From Actimicrobium sp047621665 (GTDB lineage Bacteria; Pseudomonadota; Gammaproteobacteria; Burkholderiales; Burkholderiaceae_D): a stretch of DNA of 64,000 bases. Below are positions 24,034-32,499 of this stretch, one piece after another. How positions within the stretch are numbered: position 1 is the stretch's first letter; every line of letters starts with the position of its first letter. A program made the position numbers and the translations under genes. Below the pieces are notes generated by a model. The model made no database searches. It was given only the letters and a program-made list of their open reading frames with translations, and had not been told where the DNA came from. The stretch covers positions 62,001-126,000 of the forward strand of contig JBLHMB010000002.1 of the NCBI GenBank assembly GCA_047621665.1, in the 5' to 3' direction.

Positions 24034-24675
24034 TCATTCCCCGAGGTTGAAGAACTCGCGCTTGCCGCGCATGTTCCGGATGCGCATCACCAGCAGGTTG
24101 AAGTCTTCGTCACGCTCGATCGGATTGAGGTGGTCGGCATTGACGATCAACAGTGGCGCTGCATCATAGTGATAGAAAAAACGGCTATAGCTTTCGCACA
24201 CGCGCGTCAGGTAATTTTCCGAGATGCCGGCCTCGACCGTGACGCCGCGCTTGCGCACGCGTTCGATCAGCGTGGCCGGCTCGGCTTGCAGATAGATCAC
24301 CAGATCCGGTACCGGTGCTTGCGGATGCAGGTGGTCATACATTTGCTGATACAGGTTGAGTTCGTCATCGCCCAGCGTCAGGCGGGCAAACAGCGGATCC
24401 TTGTCGATCAGAAAATCGGACACCAGCGAGGCATTAAAAAAATCCGTTTGCGCCAGGTCGCGCAACTGGTTCATGCGCTGGAACAGGAAGAACATCTGCG
24501 TCGGCAACGCAAAACGTTCGGCGTCGCGGTAGAAGCGTTCGAGGAACGGATTCTCTTCGGGACGTTCGAGCAGCAATTGCGCGCCGAAATTTTCGCCGAG
24601 CTTTTGCGCCAGCGACGATTTGCCGACCCCGATCGGACCTTCCACAACAATGTAATTGTATTTATCGAAATTCAT
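24034..24675 (-). CDS. Deoxynucleoside kinase family protein
   Basis: The 213 residues contain VVEGPIGVGKSSLAQKLG (P-loop), a LID-type RKRGVTVEAGISENYL segment and the DRY-like SDFLIDKDPLFARL region. These are typical of deoxyadenosine/deoxyguanosine kinases in purine salvage. Betaproteobacteria commonly carry this gene between folK and panB, as here. The precise nucleoside is unknown. ATG 24675 gives the P-loop at the expected N-terminal position. Confidence 0.88.
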   Translation of the reverse strand: MNFDKYNYIVVEGPIGVGKSSLAQKLGENFGAQLLLERPEENPFLERFYRDAERFALPTQMFFLFQRMNQLRDLAQTDFFNASLVSDFLIDKDPLFARLTLGDDELNLYQQMYDHLHPQAPVPDLVIYLQAEPATLIERVRKRGVTVEAGISENYLTRVCESYSRFFYHYDAAPLLIVNADHLNPIERDEDFNLLVMRIRNMRGKREFFNLGE

Positions 24676-24751
24676 GATCTCAAGAAGAAAGTCCAGCCAG
24701 CACATCACCATCGGACAGCAGTCGCACGGGTTTGGCCATGCACGACCGGTG

Positions 24752-25225
24752 CTACATTTTTTGTATGACTTGCCCGGCGACGGCAGCGACGAACGTATGC
24801 GCCGGTCCGTAGCCCGGGATGCTGATCAGCGCATCAAGCTGCAATAGCGGGATGAGCGTGAAAGCCCGTTGCGTCAGGCGCGGATGCGGCACCGTCAGCG
24901 TTGCGCTCTGATGCTGTTCACCACCAAACAACAGCAAGTCGAGATCGAGCGTGCGCGGCGCATTTGGAAAAGGCCGCTCCCGCCCGAACGCCAATTCTAT
25001 TTGTTGTAGCTGCGCCAGCAAGGCCGGCGCAGTCAGGCTCGTATCGAGTCGGGCCACGGCATTGACGAAATCATCGCCGGTTGCATCGACCGGTGCACTG
25101 CGAAACAGGCTCGACTGTGCGCTCAGCCTGACTGCGGGCAGGGCATCAATCGCGCGCAGGGCGCGTTCTACCGTATCGCGCGCGTCACCCAGATTGGCAC
25201 CCAGGCCGACATACGCAATCGTCAC
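24752..25225 (-). CDS. folK: Hydroxymethyl-dihydropterin pyrophosphokinase
   Basis: The 157-residue protein is HPPK of folate synthesis. YVGLGANLGD at the start, FGRERPFPNAPRTLDLDLLL (metal/ATP site) and VPHPRLTQRAF are diagnostic. The start is GTG 25225, overlapping the pcnB stop (GTGA), which fits strict translational coupling. Longer in-frame upstream codons lie inside pcnB. Confidence 0.93.
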   Translation of the reverse strand: MTIAYVGLGANLGDARDTVERALRAIDALPAVRLSAQSSLFRSAPVDATGDDFVNAVARLDTSLTAPALLAQLQQIELAFGRERPFPNAPRTLDLDLLLFGGEQHQSATLTVPHPRLTQRAFTLIPLLQLDALISIPGYGPAHTFVAAVAGQVIQKM

Positions 25226-26589
25226 TCGCCGCTTCCGCTGGCACCATCTTCCGGCCTGGCGCGACCACGTCCGCCACGGCGCTTGGCCCGTTTGGGGGCA
25301 CCGGTCGACTCGCTGCTGCGCGGCTTTTGCACTTGCAGTTGTTCCCGGGCGCCGATGTCGCCTTCCATGAAGTCGGTCCACCATTCGCCCAGTTCGGACT
25401 CAATTTCACCGGAGGCGCAGCGCAGCAGCAGGAAGTCGTAACCGGCGCGCAGACGCAGGTTTTCCAGCAGCTTGTAAGGTGCCTTGCCGGTACGGCGTTC
25501 GAAGCGCGGTTGCATGGCCCAGATGTCGCGCATGTCGGAAGCGATCTTGCGTTGCAGCGAGAGCTTCTCGGTCTGGCTGTCGAGCACATCGTCGGCGGCC
25601 AGATGGAGCGCCGGGATCGACGCTTCGCCGGCGGCCTGGTAGGCAGTCCATTTTTCGAGTACCTGATGCCACAGCAAGGACGCAAACAGAAAGCCCGGCG
25701 AGACCGGTTTGCCCAGCTTGATGCGTTCGTCGGTACTGGCCAGCGCCAGCCGGACGAATTTTTCGCCCAGCGGCTGTTCCAGCACCACGTCGAGCAGTGG
25801 CAGCAAGCCGTGATGCAGCCCTTCCTTGCGCAAATAATGCAGGCATGCCAGCGCGTGACCACTCATCAGCAGCTTGAGCATTTCGTCGAACACGCGTGCT
25901 GCCGGCACATTGTTGATCAGCGGTGCCATCGTCTTGATCGGTGCGGCGGTGGCGGCATCGATGGTGAAGTCGAGCTTGGCCGCGAAGCGCACTACGCGCA
26001 GCAGCCGCACCGGATCTTCGCGATAGCGCTCTTCCGGCACGCCGATAATGCGCAAGGTCTTGTTGCGGATATCGGCCATGCCGCCGTGATAATCCAGCAC
26101 GGTTTGGGTCGCCGGATCGTAGTACATCGCATTGATGGTGAAGTCGCGCCGGATCGCATCTTCATGTTGTTCGCCGAAGGTGTTGTCGCGTAACACGCGA
26201 CCGTGTTCGTCCTTCGGTGCGGCTTCCATCGAGGCACCGCGAAAGGTCGTCACTTCCAGTAAATCCTGACCGAACATCACGTGCACGATCTGGAAGCGGC
26301 GGCCGATGATGAAGGCCCGGCGGAACAATTTTCTGACCTGATCCGGCGTCGCATTGGTGGCGATGTCAAAGTCTTTCGGCTTGATCCCGAGCAGCAAGTC
26401 GCGTACCGCACCACCCACCAGAAAAGCCTTGAAGCCGGCCTGCTGCAGGCCTTGCGTGACACGGATCGCATTCGATGACACCAGTTTCGGATCGATGCCA
26501 TGTTCTTTCGGGCTCAGCATGACCGGGACGGTGCGGTCAACCGGTTTGGATTTGCTGCCAAGGATGCGGCGGAAGAATTTTGTGATCAT
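25222..26589 (-). CDS. pcnB: Poly(A) polymerase I
   Basis: The 455 residues hold the class II nucleotidyltransferase core: FLVGGAVRDLLLGIKPKDFD (about 55-75), RRDFTINAMYYD and the RRFAxK-like region. A basic C-terminal tail is rich in Arg and Gly (KRRGGRGRARPEDG), as usual for PcnB. It adds 3' poly(A) tails that promote RNA decay. The tail separates it from CCA-adding enzymes. It overlaps the HAD gene stop and the folK start by 4 nt each. Confidence 0.93.
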   Translation of the reverse strand: MITKFFRRILGSKSKPVDRTVPVMLSPKEHGIDPKLVSSNAIRVTQGLQQAGFKAFLVGGAVRDLLLGIKPKDFDIATNATPDQVRKLFRRAFIIGRRFQIVHVMFGQDLLEVTTFRGASMEAAPKDEHGRVLRDNTFGEQHEDAIRRDFTINAMYYDPATQTVLDYHGGMADIRNKTLRIIGVPEERYREDPVRLLRVVRFAAKLDFTIDAATAAPIKTMAPLINNVPAARVFDEMLKLLMSGHALACLHYLRKEGLHHGLLPLLDVVLEQPLGEKFVRLALASTDERIKLGKPVSPGFLFASLLWHQVLEKWTAYQAAGEASIPALHLAADDVLDSQTEKLSLQRKIASDMRDIWAMQPRFERRTGKAPYKLLENLRLRAGYDFLLLRCASGEIESELGEWWTDFMEGDIGAREQLQVQKPRSSESTGAPKRAKRRGGRGRARPEDGASGSGE

Positions 26590-27269
26590 TGAGCGGGGAC
26601 ACTGAACAGGTCGAGGGTGGGCCAGCCCTGCGCATGCGCATGCGCGGCCAGCAGTGCATTGGGATTGGTCGCCACCGGATGCGTCACCAGCGACAGCAGC
26701 GGAATATCATTTTGCGAATCGCTGTAAAAGTAGCTGGTGTCAAAATCGTCGAGCTTGCGTTGCGTGGCCGCCAGCCAGATCCCGAGGTTGGTGACTTTGC
26801 CGGGACCGAACGGCGGTGTGCCGCGCGACTTGCCGGTGAATTCGCCGGCGTCATCGTGTTCGGCTTCGGCGGCGATCAGGTTGGCTACGCCGAATGCCTG
26901 CGCGATCGGCGCCGTGATGAAGCGGTTGGTCGCCGTGATGATCAGGACTTCGTCGCCGGCATCCTGGTGTTGGCGTACCAGTGCCAGTGCAGCGGGACGG
27001 ATCGCCGGCGCGATCACTTCGTGCATGAATTGCCGGTGCCACGCGTCGAGCTGTTTGCGTGGAAAAGCCGACAGCGTGCCGAAGGCGAATTCGAGATACT
27101 CGACCGGGTTCAGCGTTCCATCCTGATATTGCGTAAAGAAGGTTGCATTACGTGCGGCGAAGGTCTCCGCATTGACGGCACCGATACGGCAAATGAACTG
27201 GCCCCACTCGTAATCGGAGTCGAGCGGCAGGAGCGTATGGTCGAGATCGAAAATGGCCAGATTGCTCAT
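26586..27269 (-). CDS. HAD-IB family hydrolase (phosphoserine-phosphatase-like)
   Basis: The 227 residues start with the HAD motif I FDLDHTLLPLDSD (Asp9, Asp11), followed by motif II ITATNRF and a late YSDSQNDIPLL motif IV. HAD-IB proteins include phosphoserine phosphatase and lipid phosphatases; the substrate here is unknown. It overlaps hda and pcnB by 4 nt on either side, a conserved Burkholderiales order. Confidence 0.88.
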   Translation of the reverse strand: MSNLAIFDLDHTLLPLDSDYEWGQFICRIGAVNAETFAARNATFFTQYQDGTLNPVEYLEFAFGTLSAFPRKQLDAWHRQFMHEVIAPAIRPAALALVRQHQDAGDEVLIITATNRFITAPIAQAFGVANLIAAEAEHDDAGEFTGKSRGTPPFGPGKVTNLGIWLAATQRKLDDFDTSYFYSDSQNDIPLLSLVTHPVATNPNALLAAHAHAQGWPTLDLFSVPAQ

Positions 27270-28003
27270 GGTGACAGGGTGCTTTCTTGTTCGCGTGATT
27301 CACGTTGCAGGAGCTCGCGCAGCAGCGGCAGGGTGACTGGTCGCTTGGTCTCGAGAGAGTATTGATCCAGTTCGTCGAGCATTGCGGACAGGGAGCGCAT
27401 GTCGCGCCGGAAGTGGGTGATGAGGTAGGGTAACACGCCGGTTGCGAGCGCAAAACCACGGGTACGGGCAGCCAGCGTCAGGGCAGCAATTTTTTCATCG
27501 TCAGTCAGACCGTGGACTTCATAAATCAGACCCCAGCCCAGCCGGGTGCGCAAGTCTTCGCGCAAGTCCAGTCGGGCCGGTGGCAATGCACCACTGGAAA
27601 TGAGTGCGCCGCCATATTCGCGGATCTGGTTGAACAGACCGAACGCAGCGATCTGCAAGTCGTCGGACAGCCGGTCGCAATCATCGAGCAGGTACAAGCC
27701 GATATCGGGTGAGTGGATGAAGTCGGCCGGCGGTGACGCCGGGCTGATCAAGCGCGTGCTGGCGGTGGTGTTGAGCGCGTGCAATAAGTGGCTTTTGCCG
27801 GCGCCGGCTTCACCCCAGCAATACACGAAGCGCGCACTGAGCGGCAGCTTGTCGCCATACGCGTGCTGACTCAGCAAGGCCAGCAATTCGGTATTGCGGC
27901 CGGGCTCGAAGTTGTCGAGGTTCTGCGGCTTCTCGCCGGGCAAATCGAGCAGCATCTGGCGCATCGGCGGGCAGTAAGGGGTCGGTTCAGGAAGGACTGC
28001 CAT
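27266..28003 (-). CDS. hda: DnaA regulatory inactivator Hda
   Basis: The 245-residue AAA+ protein resembles DnaA domain III but lacks the DNA-binding domain. It shows a P-loop variant CWGEAGAGKSHLLHAL, the LLDDCDRL Walker B and an arginine-finger/sensor region. Hda with the beta clamp stimulates ATP hydrolysis by DnaA to limit initiation. It is slightly longer than E. coli Hda. It diverges from purM. Confidence 0.9.
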   Translation of the reverse strand: MAVLPEPTPYCPPMRQMLLDLPGEKPQNLDNFEPGRNTELLALLSQHAYGDKLPLSARFVYCWGEAGAGKSHLLHALNTTASTRLISPASPPADFIHSPDIGLYLLDDCDRLSDDLQIAAFGLFNQIREYGGALISSGALPPARLDLREDLRTRLGWGLIYEVHGLTDDEKIAALTLAARTRGFALATGVLPYLITHFRRDMRSLSAMLDELDQYSLETKRPVTLPLLRELLQRESREQESTLSP

Positions 28004-28153
28004 CGGGGTCTAGCTAGCCTGGTAGAAAGAAATTGTCATGAACTGTGAGCTCGGGGGCGCGGTTTGATAAAATGGCGGCTTCTGCAAAGGTCGTGGTTCG
28101 CAATGACCTTTGTTTCAACCGCCTATTTTACCGCCTCCGCTGCCAATCACATC

Positions 28154-29197
28154 ATGAGTACCCCTGCAAACGTTTCACTTTCTTACCGCGATGCGGGTGT
28201 TGACATGGATGCCGGCGATGCGCTGGTCGAAGCCATCAAGCCCTTCGCAAAACGTACTGCCCGTGAAGGCGTACTGGCCGGCATCGGCGGTTTCGGTGCC
28301 ATGTTCGAAGTCAGCAAGAAATTCAAGGAGCCGGTGCTGGTCTCCGGTACCGACGGTGTCGGCACCAAACTCAAGCTGGCGTTTCACCTGAATCGTCACG
28401 ACACGGTCGGCATCGATCTGGTCGCGATGAGCGTCAACGATATCCTGGTGCAAGGCGCCGAGCCGCTATTCTTTCTCGATTATTTTGCCTGTGGCAAGCT
28501 CGATGTCGCCACCGCTACCGATGTCATCAAGGGCATCGCCTTTGGCTGCGAGCAAGCCGGTTGTGCCCTCATCGGTGGCGAGACCGCCGAAATGCCCAGC
28601 ATGTATCCGGACGGCGAATATGACCTGGCCGGCTTCGCAGTCGGCGCGGTCGAAAAATCAAAAATCATCGACGGCAGCAAGATCAAGTCAGGCGACGTGG
28701 TGCTTGGCCTGGCATCGAGCGGTGCGCATTCGAACGGCTACTCGCTGGTGCGTAAGATCATCGCGATGGCCAAGCCGGACCTCGAGGCTGACTTCCATGG
28801 CCGTACGCTGGCCGACACATTAATGGCGCCGACCCGCATTTACGTCAAGCCGCTGCTGGCACTGATGGCGGCGATGGAGATCAAGGGCATGGTCCATATC
28901 ACCGGTGGTGGTTTGGTCGAAAATGTGCCGCGCGTGTTGCAGAGTCACTTGACGGTCGTGCTGCAAAAAAATTCCTGGGTCATGCCGCCGTTGTTTAGCT
29001 GGTTGCAAATGCACGGTAACGTGGCCGATGCTGAAATGCACCGCGTCTTCAATTGCGGTATCGGTATGGTCGTCATTGTCGCCAAGGAAGATGCCGACGC
29101 AGCGATGGCGCAATTGACGGAAGCCGGCGAGACTGTCTCGCGTATCGGTGTCGTGCGCGAGCGCCAGGATGGCGAGCACCAGACGCAGGTCGAGTAA
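28154..29197 (+). CDS. purM: Phosphoribosylformylglycinamidine cyclo-ligase
   Basis: The 347 residues match AIR synthetase of purine synthesis. GVLAGIGGFGAMF, SGTDGVGTKLKLA, GGETAEMPSMY and HITGGGLVENVPR are family motifs. ATG 28154 is chosen because SLSYRDAGVDMDAGD is the normal N-terminus; the frame is open further upstream only by chance. It is divergent from hda, and the 150-bp gap should hold both promoters. Confidence 0.97.
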   Translation: MSTPANVSLSYRDAGVDMDAGDALVEAIKPFAKRTAREGVLAGIGGFGAMFEVSKKFKEPVLVSGTDGVGTKLKLAFHLNRHDTVGIDLVAMSVNDILVQGAEPLFFLDYFACGKLDVATATDVIKGIAFGCEQAGCALIGGETAEMPSMYPDGEYDLAGFAVGAVEKSKIIDGSKIKSGDVVLGLASSGAHSNGYSLVRKIIAMAKPDLEADFHGRTLADTLMAPTRIYVKPLLALMAAMEIKGMVHITGGGLVENVPRVLQSHLTVVLQKNSWVMPPLFSWLQMHGNVADAEMHRVFNCGIGMVVIVAKEDADAAMAQLTEAGETVSRIGVVRERQDGEHQTQVE

Positions 29198-29248
29198 GTT
29201 TGTTCAACGGCAGGTCGCCCGATCTGCCTCATTAAAAAAGGGCTGCCT

Positions 29249-30097
29249 ATGTCGACGACGCATCGTTTTCAGTTAGTCGACGTGTTCAGTGAGCAGCCTT
29301 TTTCCGGCAATCCGTTGGCAGTCGTATTTGATGCCGATGACCTGTCGACCGAACAGATGCAGACCATCACCCGATGGTTGAGTTTGTCGGAAACCGCGTT
29401 CCTGCTGACCCCCGCTCATTCTCTTGCCGACTATCGTGTGCGGATTTTTACCCTCGACCGTGAGCTGCCTTTTGCCGGACATCCGACGCTGGGTGCTTGT
29501 CATGCCTGGTTGTCCGGTGGCGGCACGCCCCGTCATGAGCGGGAGGTTTTCCAGCAATGTGGCGCAGGGTTGATCACTATCCGGCGCAGCGAATCGTCGC
29601 TGGCTTTTGCCGCGCCGCCGCTGTTGCGCAGTGGTCCGGTCGACGAAGCCGTCCTGGTTGATATGGCGCGTTTCCTGCGCATCGATCGCAGCGCCATCGT
29701 GGATGCACAATGGGCCGATAACGGACCGGGCTGGATGGTGCTGCTGCTGGAGTCGGCCGCTGTCGTGCTGGCGCTGGAGCCACAACGGGATTATCCGGTA
29801 CGCCTTGATCTGGGCGTGGTCGGTGCGTATCCGGTGGGGGGTGATGCCGCGTTCGAGTTGCGGGCTTTTCTGACTGATCAGCATGGCGCGGTGCATGAAG
29901 ATCCTGTCACTGGCAGTCTCAATGCTTCCACGGCGCAGTGGCTGCTTGCCACCGGTCGCGCCGAGGCACCGTATTTTGCCTCGCAGGGCGGCCGGCTCGG
30001 CCGCGCGGGTCGGATTGATCTTAGTGTGGATGCGCAGGGTGGGGTCTGGGTTGGCGGCAAGACGATGACGCTGTTTTCGGGGCAGGGCGTGTTCTGA
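29249..30097 (+). CDS. PhzF-family isomerase
   Basis: The 282 residues fit the PhzF/YddE fold, two related half-barrels with active-site Glu in the SLSETAFLL segment (Glu47 region). FTLDRELPFAGHPTLGACHA and HEDPVTGSLNAS are signatures. Most members are of unknown substrate, and there is no phenazine cluster here. It follows purM by 51 bp, with a weak GGCAG/CTGCC stem between. Confidence 0.88.
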   Translation: MSTTHRFQLVDVFSEQPFSGNPLAVVFDADDLSTEQMQTITRWLSLSETAFLLTPAHSLADYRVRIFTLDRELPFAGHPTLGACHAWLSGGGTPRHEREVFQQCGAGLITIRRSESSLAFAAPPLLRSGPVDEAVLVDMARFLRIDRSAIVDAQWADNGPGWMVLLLESAAVVLALEPQRDYPVRLDLGVVGAYPVGGDAAFELRAFLTDQHGAVHEDPVTGSLNASTAQWLLATGRAEAPYFASQGGRLGRAGRIDLSVDAQGGVWVGGKTMTLFSGQGVF

Positions 30098-30227
30098 TGT
30101 TTTAACCGCAACCAATTTAGTGATACCTGCTGGTGCAATAACCGGATGGCATTGCACCGGATGCACTGACCTCAGCCGCGATACCCCCCCGATAAACCGG
30201 ATGCATCCCCGGAAATCCGTGACCCGA

Positions 30228-31292
30228 TTACGCGAGGCCGGACGATTTCCCGACCAGACCCGCAGCCAGCCCCAACGTTAACTCCTGCGCCGGCACGACC
30301 CTGCAACCACTCACATTCTGCCCCGCCCACAACGGTGAAAAATCTCCGCTGCCTAATTTTTCAGCATGCGCACGTAGTGGTGCAATGGCGGCAGTTGCCA
30401 GCGGAAATCCCGGCACGACGGCCCCCATCGGCCCCAGCTCCCGGATGATCCGGTTGACAATGCCGCGTGCCGGCCGTCCGCTGAACAGGTTGGTCAGCGC
30501 GGTATGTCTTGCCGCTTCGCTTTGCAGCGCTGCGCGGTGCACCGCGCTGGTGGTCGCTTCCGGACAGAGCAGGTAAGCGGTGCCGACCTGGACTCCGGCA
30601 GCGCCCAGTGCCATAGCTGCAGCAATCCCTGCCACGTCAGCAATCCCGCCGGCAGCGATTACGGGAATCGACACCGCCTTGACGATTTGCGGCAACAGCG
30701 TGAAGGTGCCGCTCTGGGTGGTCAGGTCATCGGTACGAAACATGCCGCGGTGACCACCGGCTTCGAGTCCTTGCGCGATGATGGCATCGGCACCGTGTGC
30801 TTCCAGCCAGCGGGCTTCGTCGACTGTGGTGGCGGTCGAGAGCACCTTGGACCCCCAACTCTTGATTCGCGTCATCAGTGCCGCATCAGGCAAACCAAAA
30901 TGAAAGCTCATGACCGGCGGTCTGAATTCTTCCAGCAGATCGGCCACGGCCGTGCTGAACGGCGCCCGGCCCGGACCGGTCGGCTGTGCGGCCATATCGA
31001 GTCCGAACTGTTCGTAATAGGGCTGCAACGCCGCAAGCCAGGCAGCATCGCGGACGCTATCGGCTGCTGCCGGTATATGGCAAAAAAAGTTGAGGTTATA
31101 CGGCAGACGGCTGTGCGACCGGATTAGTTGAAGCTCGCTGCGCAAGGCATCGCTGCTTAACATCGCGCAGGGCAACGAACCCAGCGCACCGGCGTTTGAT
31201 ACCGCGATGGCCAGCGCGCTGCCTTGCACACCGGCCATCGGGGCCTGCACAATCGGCAGTGCGATACCCAGCAATGCCTGCAGCGTTGTCAT
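30228..31292 (-). CDS. Nitronate monooxygenase (NMO/2-nitropropane dioxygenase family)
   Basis: The 354 residues form an FMN TIM-barrel. IVQAPMAGVQGSALAIAVSN starts the FMN site, SFHFGLP is conserved, and GADAIIAQGLEAGGHRGMF is the family signature with the likely catalytic His. IPVIAAGGIAD and VQVGTAYLLCPEA complete the phosphate site. It oxidises nitronates such as propionate-3-nitronate or acts in detoxification. Its start overlaps the hutG stop by 4 nt (ATGA). Confidence 0.9.
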   Translation of the reverse strand: MTTLQALLGIALPIVQAPMAGVQGSALAIAVSNAGALGSLPCAMLSSDALRSELQLIRSHSRLPYNLNFFCHIPAAADSVRDAAWLAALQPYYEQFGLDMAAQPTGPGRAPFSTAVADLLEEFRPPVMSFHFGLPDAALMTRIKSWGSKVLSTATTVDEARWLEAHGADAIIAQGLEAGGHRGMFRTDDLTTQSGTFTLLPQIVKAVSIPVIAAGGIADVAGIAAAMALGAAGVQVGTAYLLCPEATTSAVHRAALQSEAARHTALTNLFSGRPARGIVNRIIRELGPMGAVVPGFPLATAAIAPLRAHAEKLGSGDFSPLWAGQNVSGCRVVPAQELTLGLAAGLVGKSSGLA

Positions 31293-32254
31293 GCGGCCTG
31301 CCAGCCATAGGCCAATCGCGCCACGATGCGGGCAGCCAGCCGGGTAGTGCGGTGGTCGATGTCGTATTCCGGATTGAGTTCGGCGATATCGGCGACACGC
31401 AACTTGCCGCTGGCGAGAACCACGTCGATGATCATTTCCACCATGTCGAGACTGATGCCGCGTACGGCCGGCGCACTGACACCCGGCGCGGTATCGGCCG
31501 GCAGCACATCGAGCCCGATCGAGAAGTACAGATGATCAATCTCTGTCAGATAGTCTTCCAGCATGTTGCGCACCGCATCGGCATCGTAGGCTGACATTTG
31601 CTCATCGAGCCGCCAGCGTACGCCCAGCGCTTCAGCGCGCTCGAACAACGAGGCGGTGTTAGCAAAGCGACTGATACCGAAGCAGCAATAGTTGAAGTCC
31701 CAGCCGCGTTGACGGCAGTCGTCGGCGATCTGCCGGAACGGCGTGCCGGACGTGGCGCGCTCGGTCGATCGCAAGTTGAAATGGGTATCGAGGTTGAGAA
31801 TGCCGATGCGTGGAGCGGTGTTGTCAGAGGCCAGGTGCTGTGCCAATCCGCCGAACGAACCGACGGCCATTTCATGTCCGCCACCGAGCACGATAGGCTT
31901 GTGCTGTTGCGCAAGCAGGGCAGCGACCGCCTGTCCCAGTTCTTGCTGCGCCTTTTCGAGGCCGTCATCGTTGGCTTTCCAGGTGCAGCGGACATCGCCG
32001 CCGTCGACTACCGGAGTGCCGTCCAGAAGCGGTATGTTACCCAGTACAGCACGCATGGCGGCGGGGCCATCTGCGGCGCCGGTGCGACCACCGTTGCGCT
32101 GGACGCCGGCATCGCAGGCAAAGCCGAGCAGGACGATGGCAGGTTCGGTCACCGTATCGACACACTGCATGTGCTGATGCCAGCGCTCGCCTTTCGGACC
32201 TTCTTCACTATCAATACGGCCATGCCAGCGGCGTAAGTCGGGAAGTTGTTTCAT
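31289..32254 (-). CDS. hutG: Arginase-family protein, formimidoylglutamase-like, with altered metal ligands
   Basis: The 321-residue protein has the ureohydrolase layout: GGGHEMAVGSFGGLA (first metal His), LNLDTHFNLR and IGLDVLPADTAPGVSAPA. HutG would hydrolyse formimidoyl-glutamate in histidine breakdown. Family motifs are DAHFDLR and IDLDVLP; here the second Asp of the first is Asn and the first Asp of the second is Gly, so two expected Mn ligands are missing. ATG 32254 follows GAGGAGA by 7 nt and is preferred to a TTG upstream. No other hut gene is nearby. Activity is doubtful; the fold assignment is firm. Confidence 0.8.
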   Translation of the reverse strand: MKQLPDLRRWHGRIDSEEGPKGERWHQHMQCVDTVTEPAIVLLGFACDAGVQRNGGRTGAADGPAAMRAVLGNIPLLDGTPVVDGGDVRCTWKANDDGLEKAQQELGQAVAALLAQQHKPIVLGGGHEMAVGSFGGLAQHLASDNTAPRIGILNLDTHFNLRSTERATSGTPFRQIADDCRQRGWDFNYCCFGISRFANTASLFERAEALGVRWRLDEQMSAYDADAVRNMLEDYLTEIDHLYFSIGLDVLPADTAPGVSAPAVRGISLDMVEMIIDVVLASGKLRVADIAELNPEYDIDHRTTRLAARIVARLAYGWQAA

Positions 32255-32442
32255 CGCTTTTCTCCTCAATAATTACAGTGGTCGGTGTGCTGCACTACGA
32301 ACCTCAATAGGTGTTGTGCATCGTCGACTTCCCTGTAGTTGACCGGTGAACATTCCTGTTACGCCGACAGATGCGCCGATCGTCGATGGTGCATTGTGCG
32401 CTCTTATGGGATGACTTGTGCCCGTTCATGGTACGGCCGATG

Positions 32443-32466
32443 AAAAACGCCGACTCAAGGCCGGCG
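32443..32466 (-). terminator. Terminator of the chemoreceptor gene
   Basis: On the minus strand CGCCG (32466-32462) and CGGCG (32452-32448) form a stem followed by five T residues (32447-32443), just past the receptor stop at 32500. The rest of the 32255-32499 gap shows no gene. Confidence 0.7.
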
Positions 32467-32499
32467 CAAAATATTCTCATCAGTACGGTATTTGTCTGG

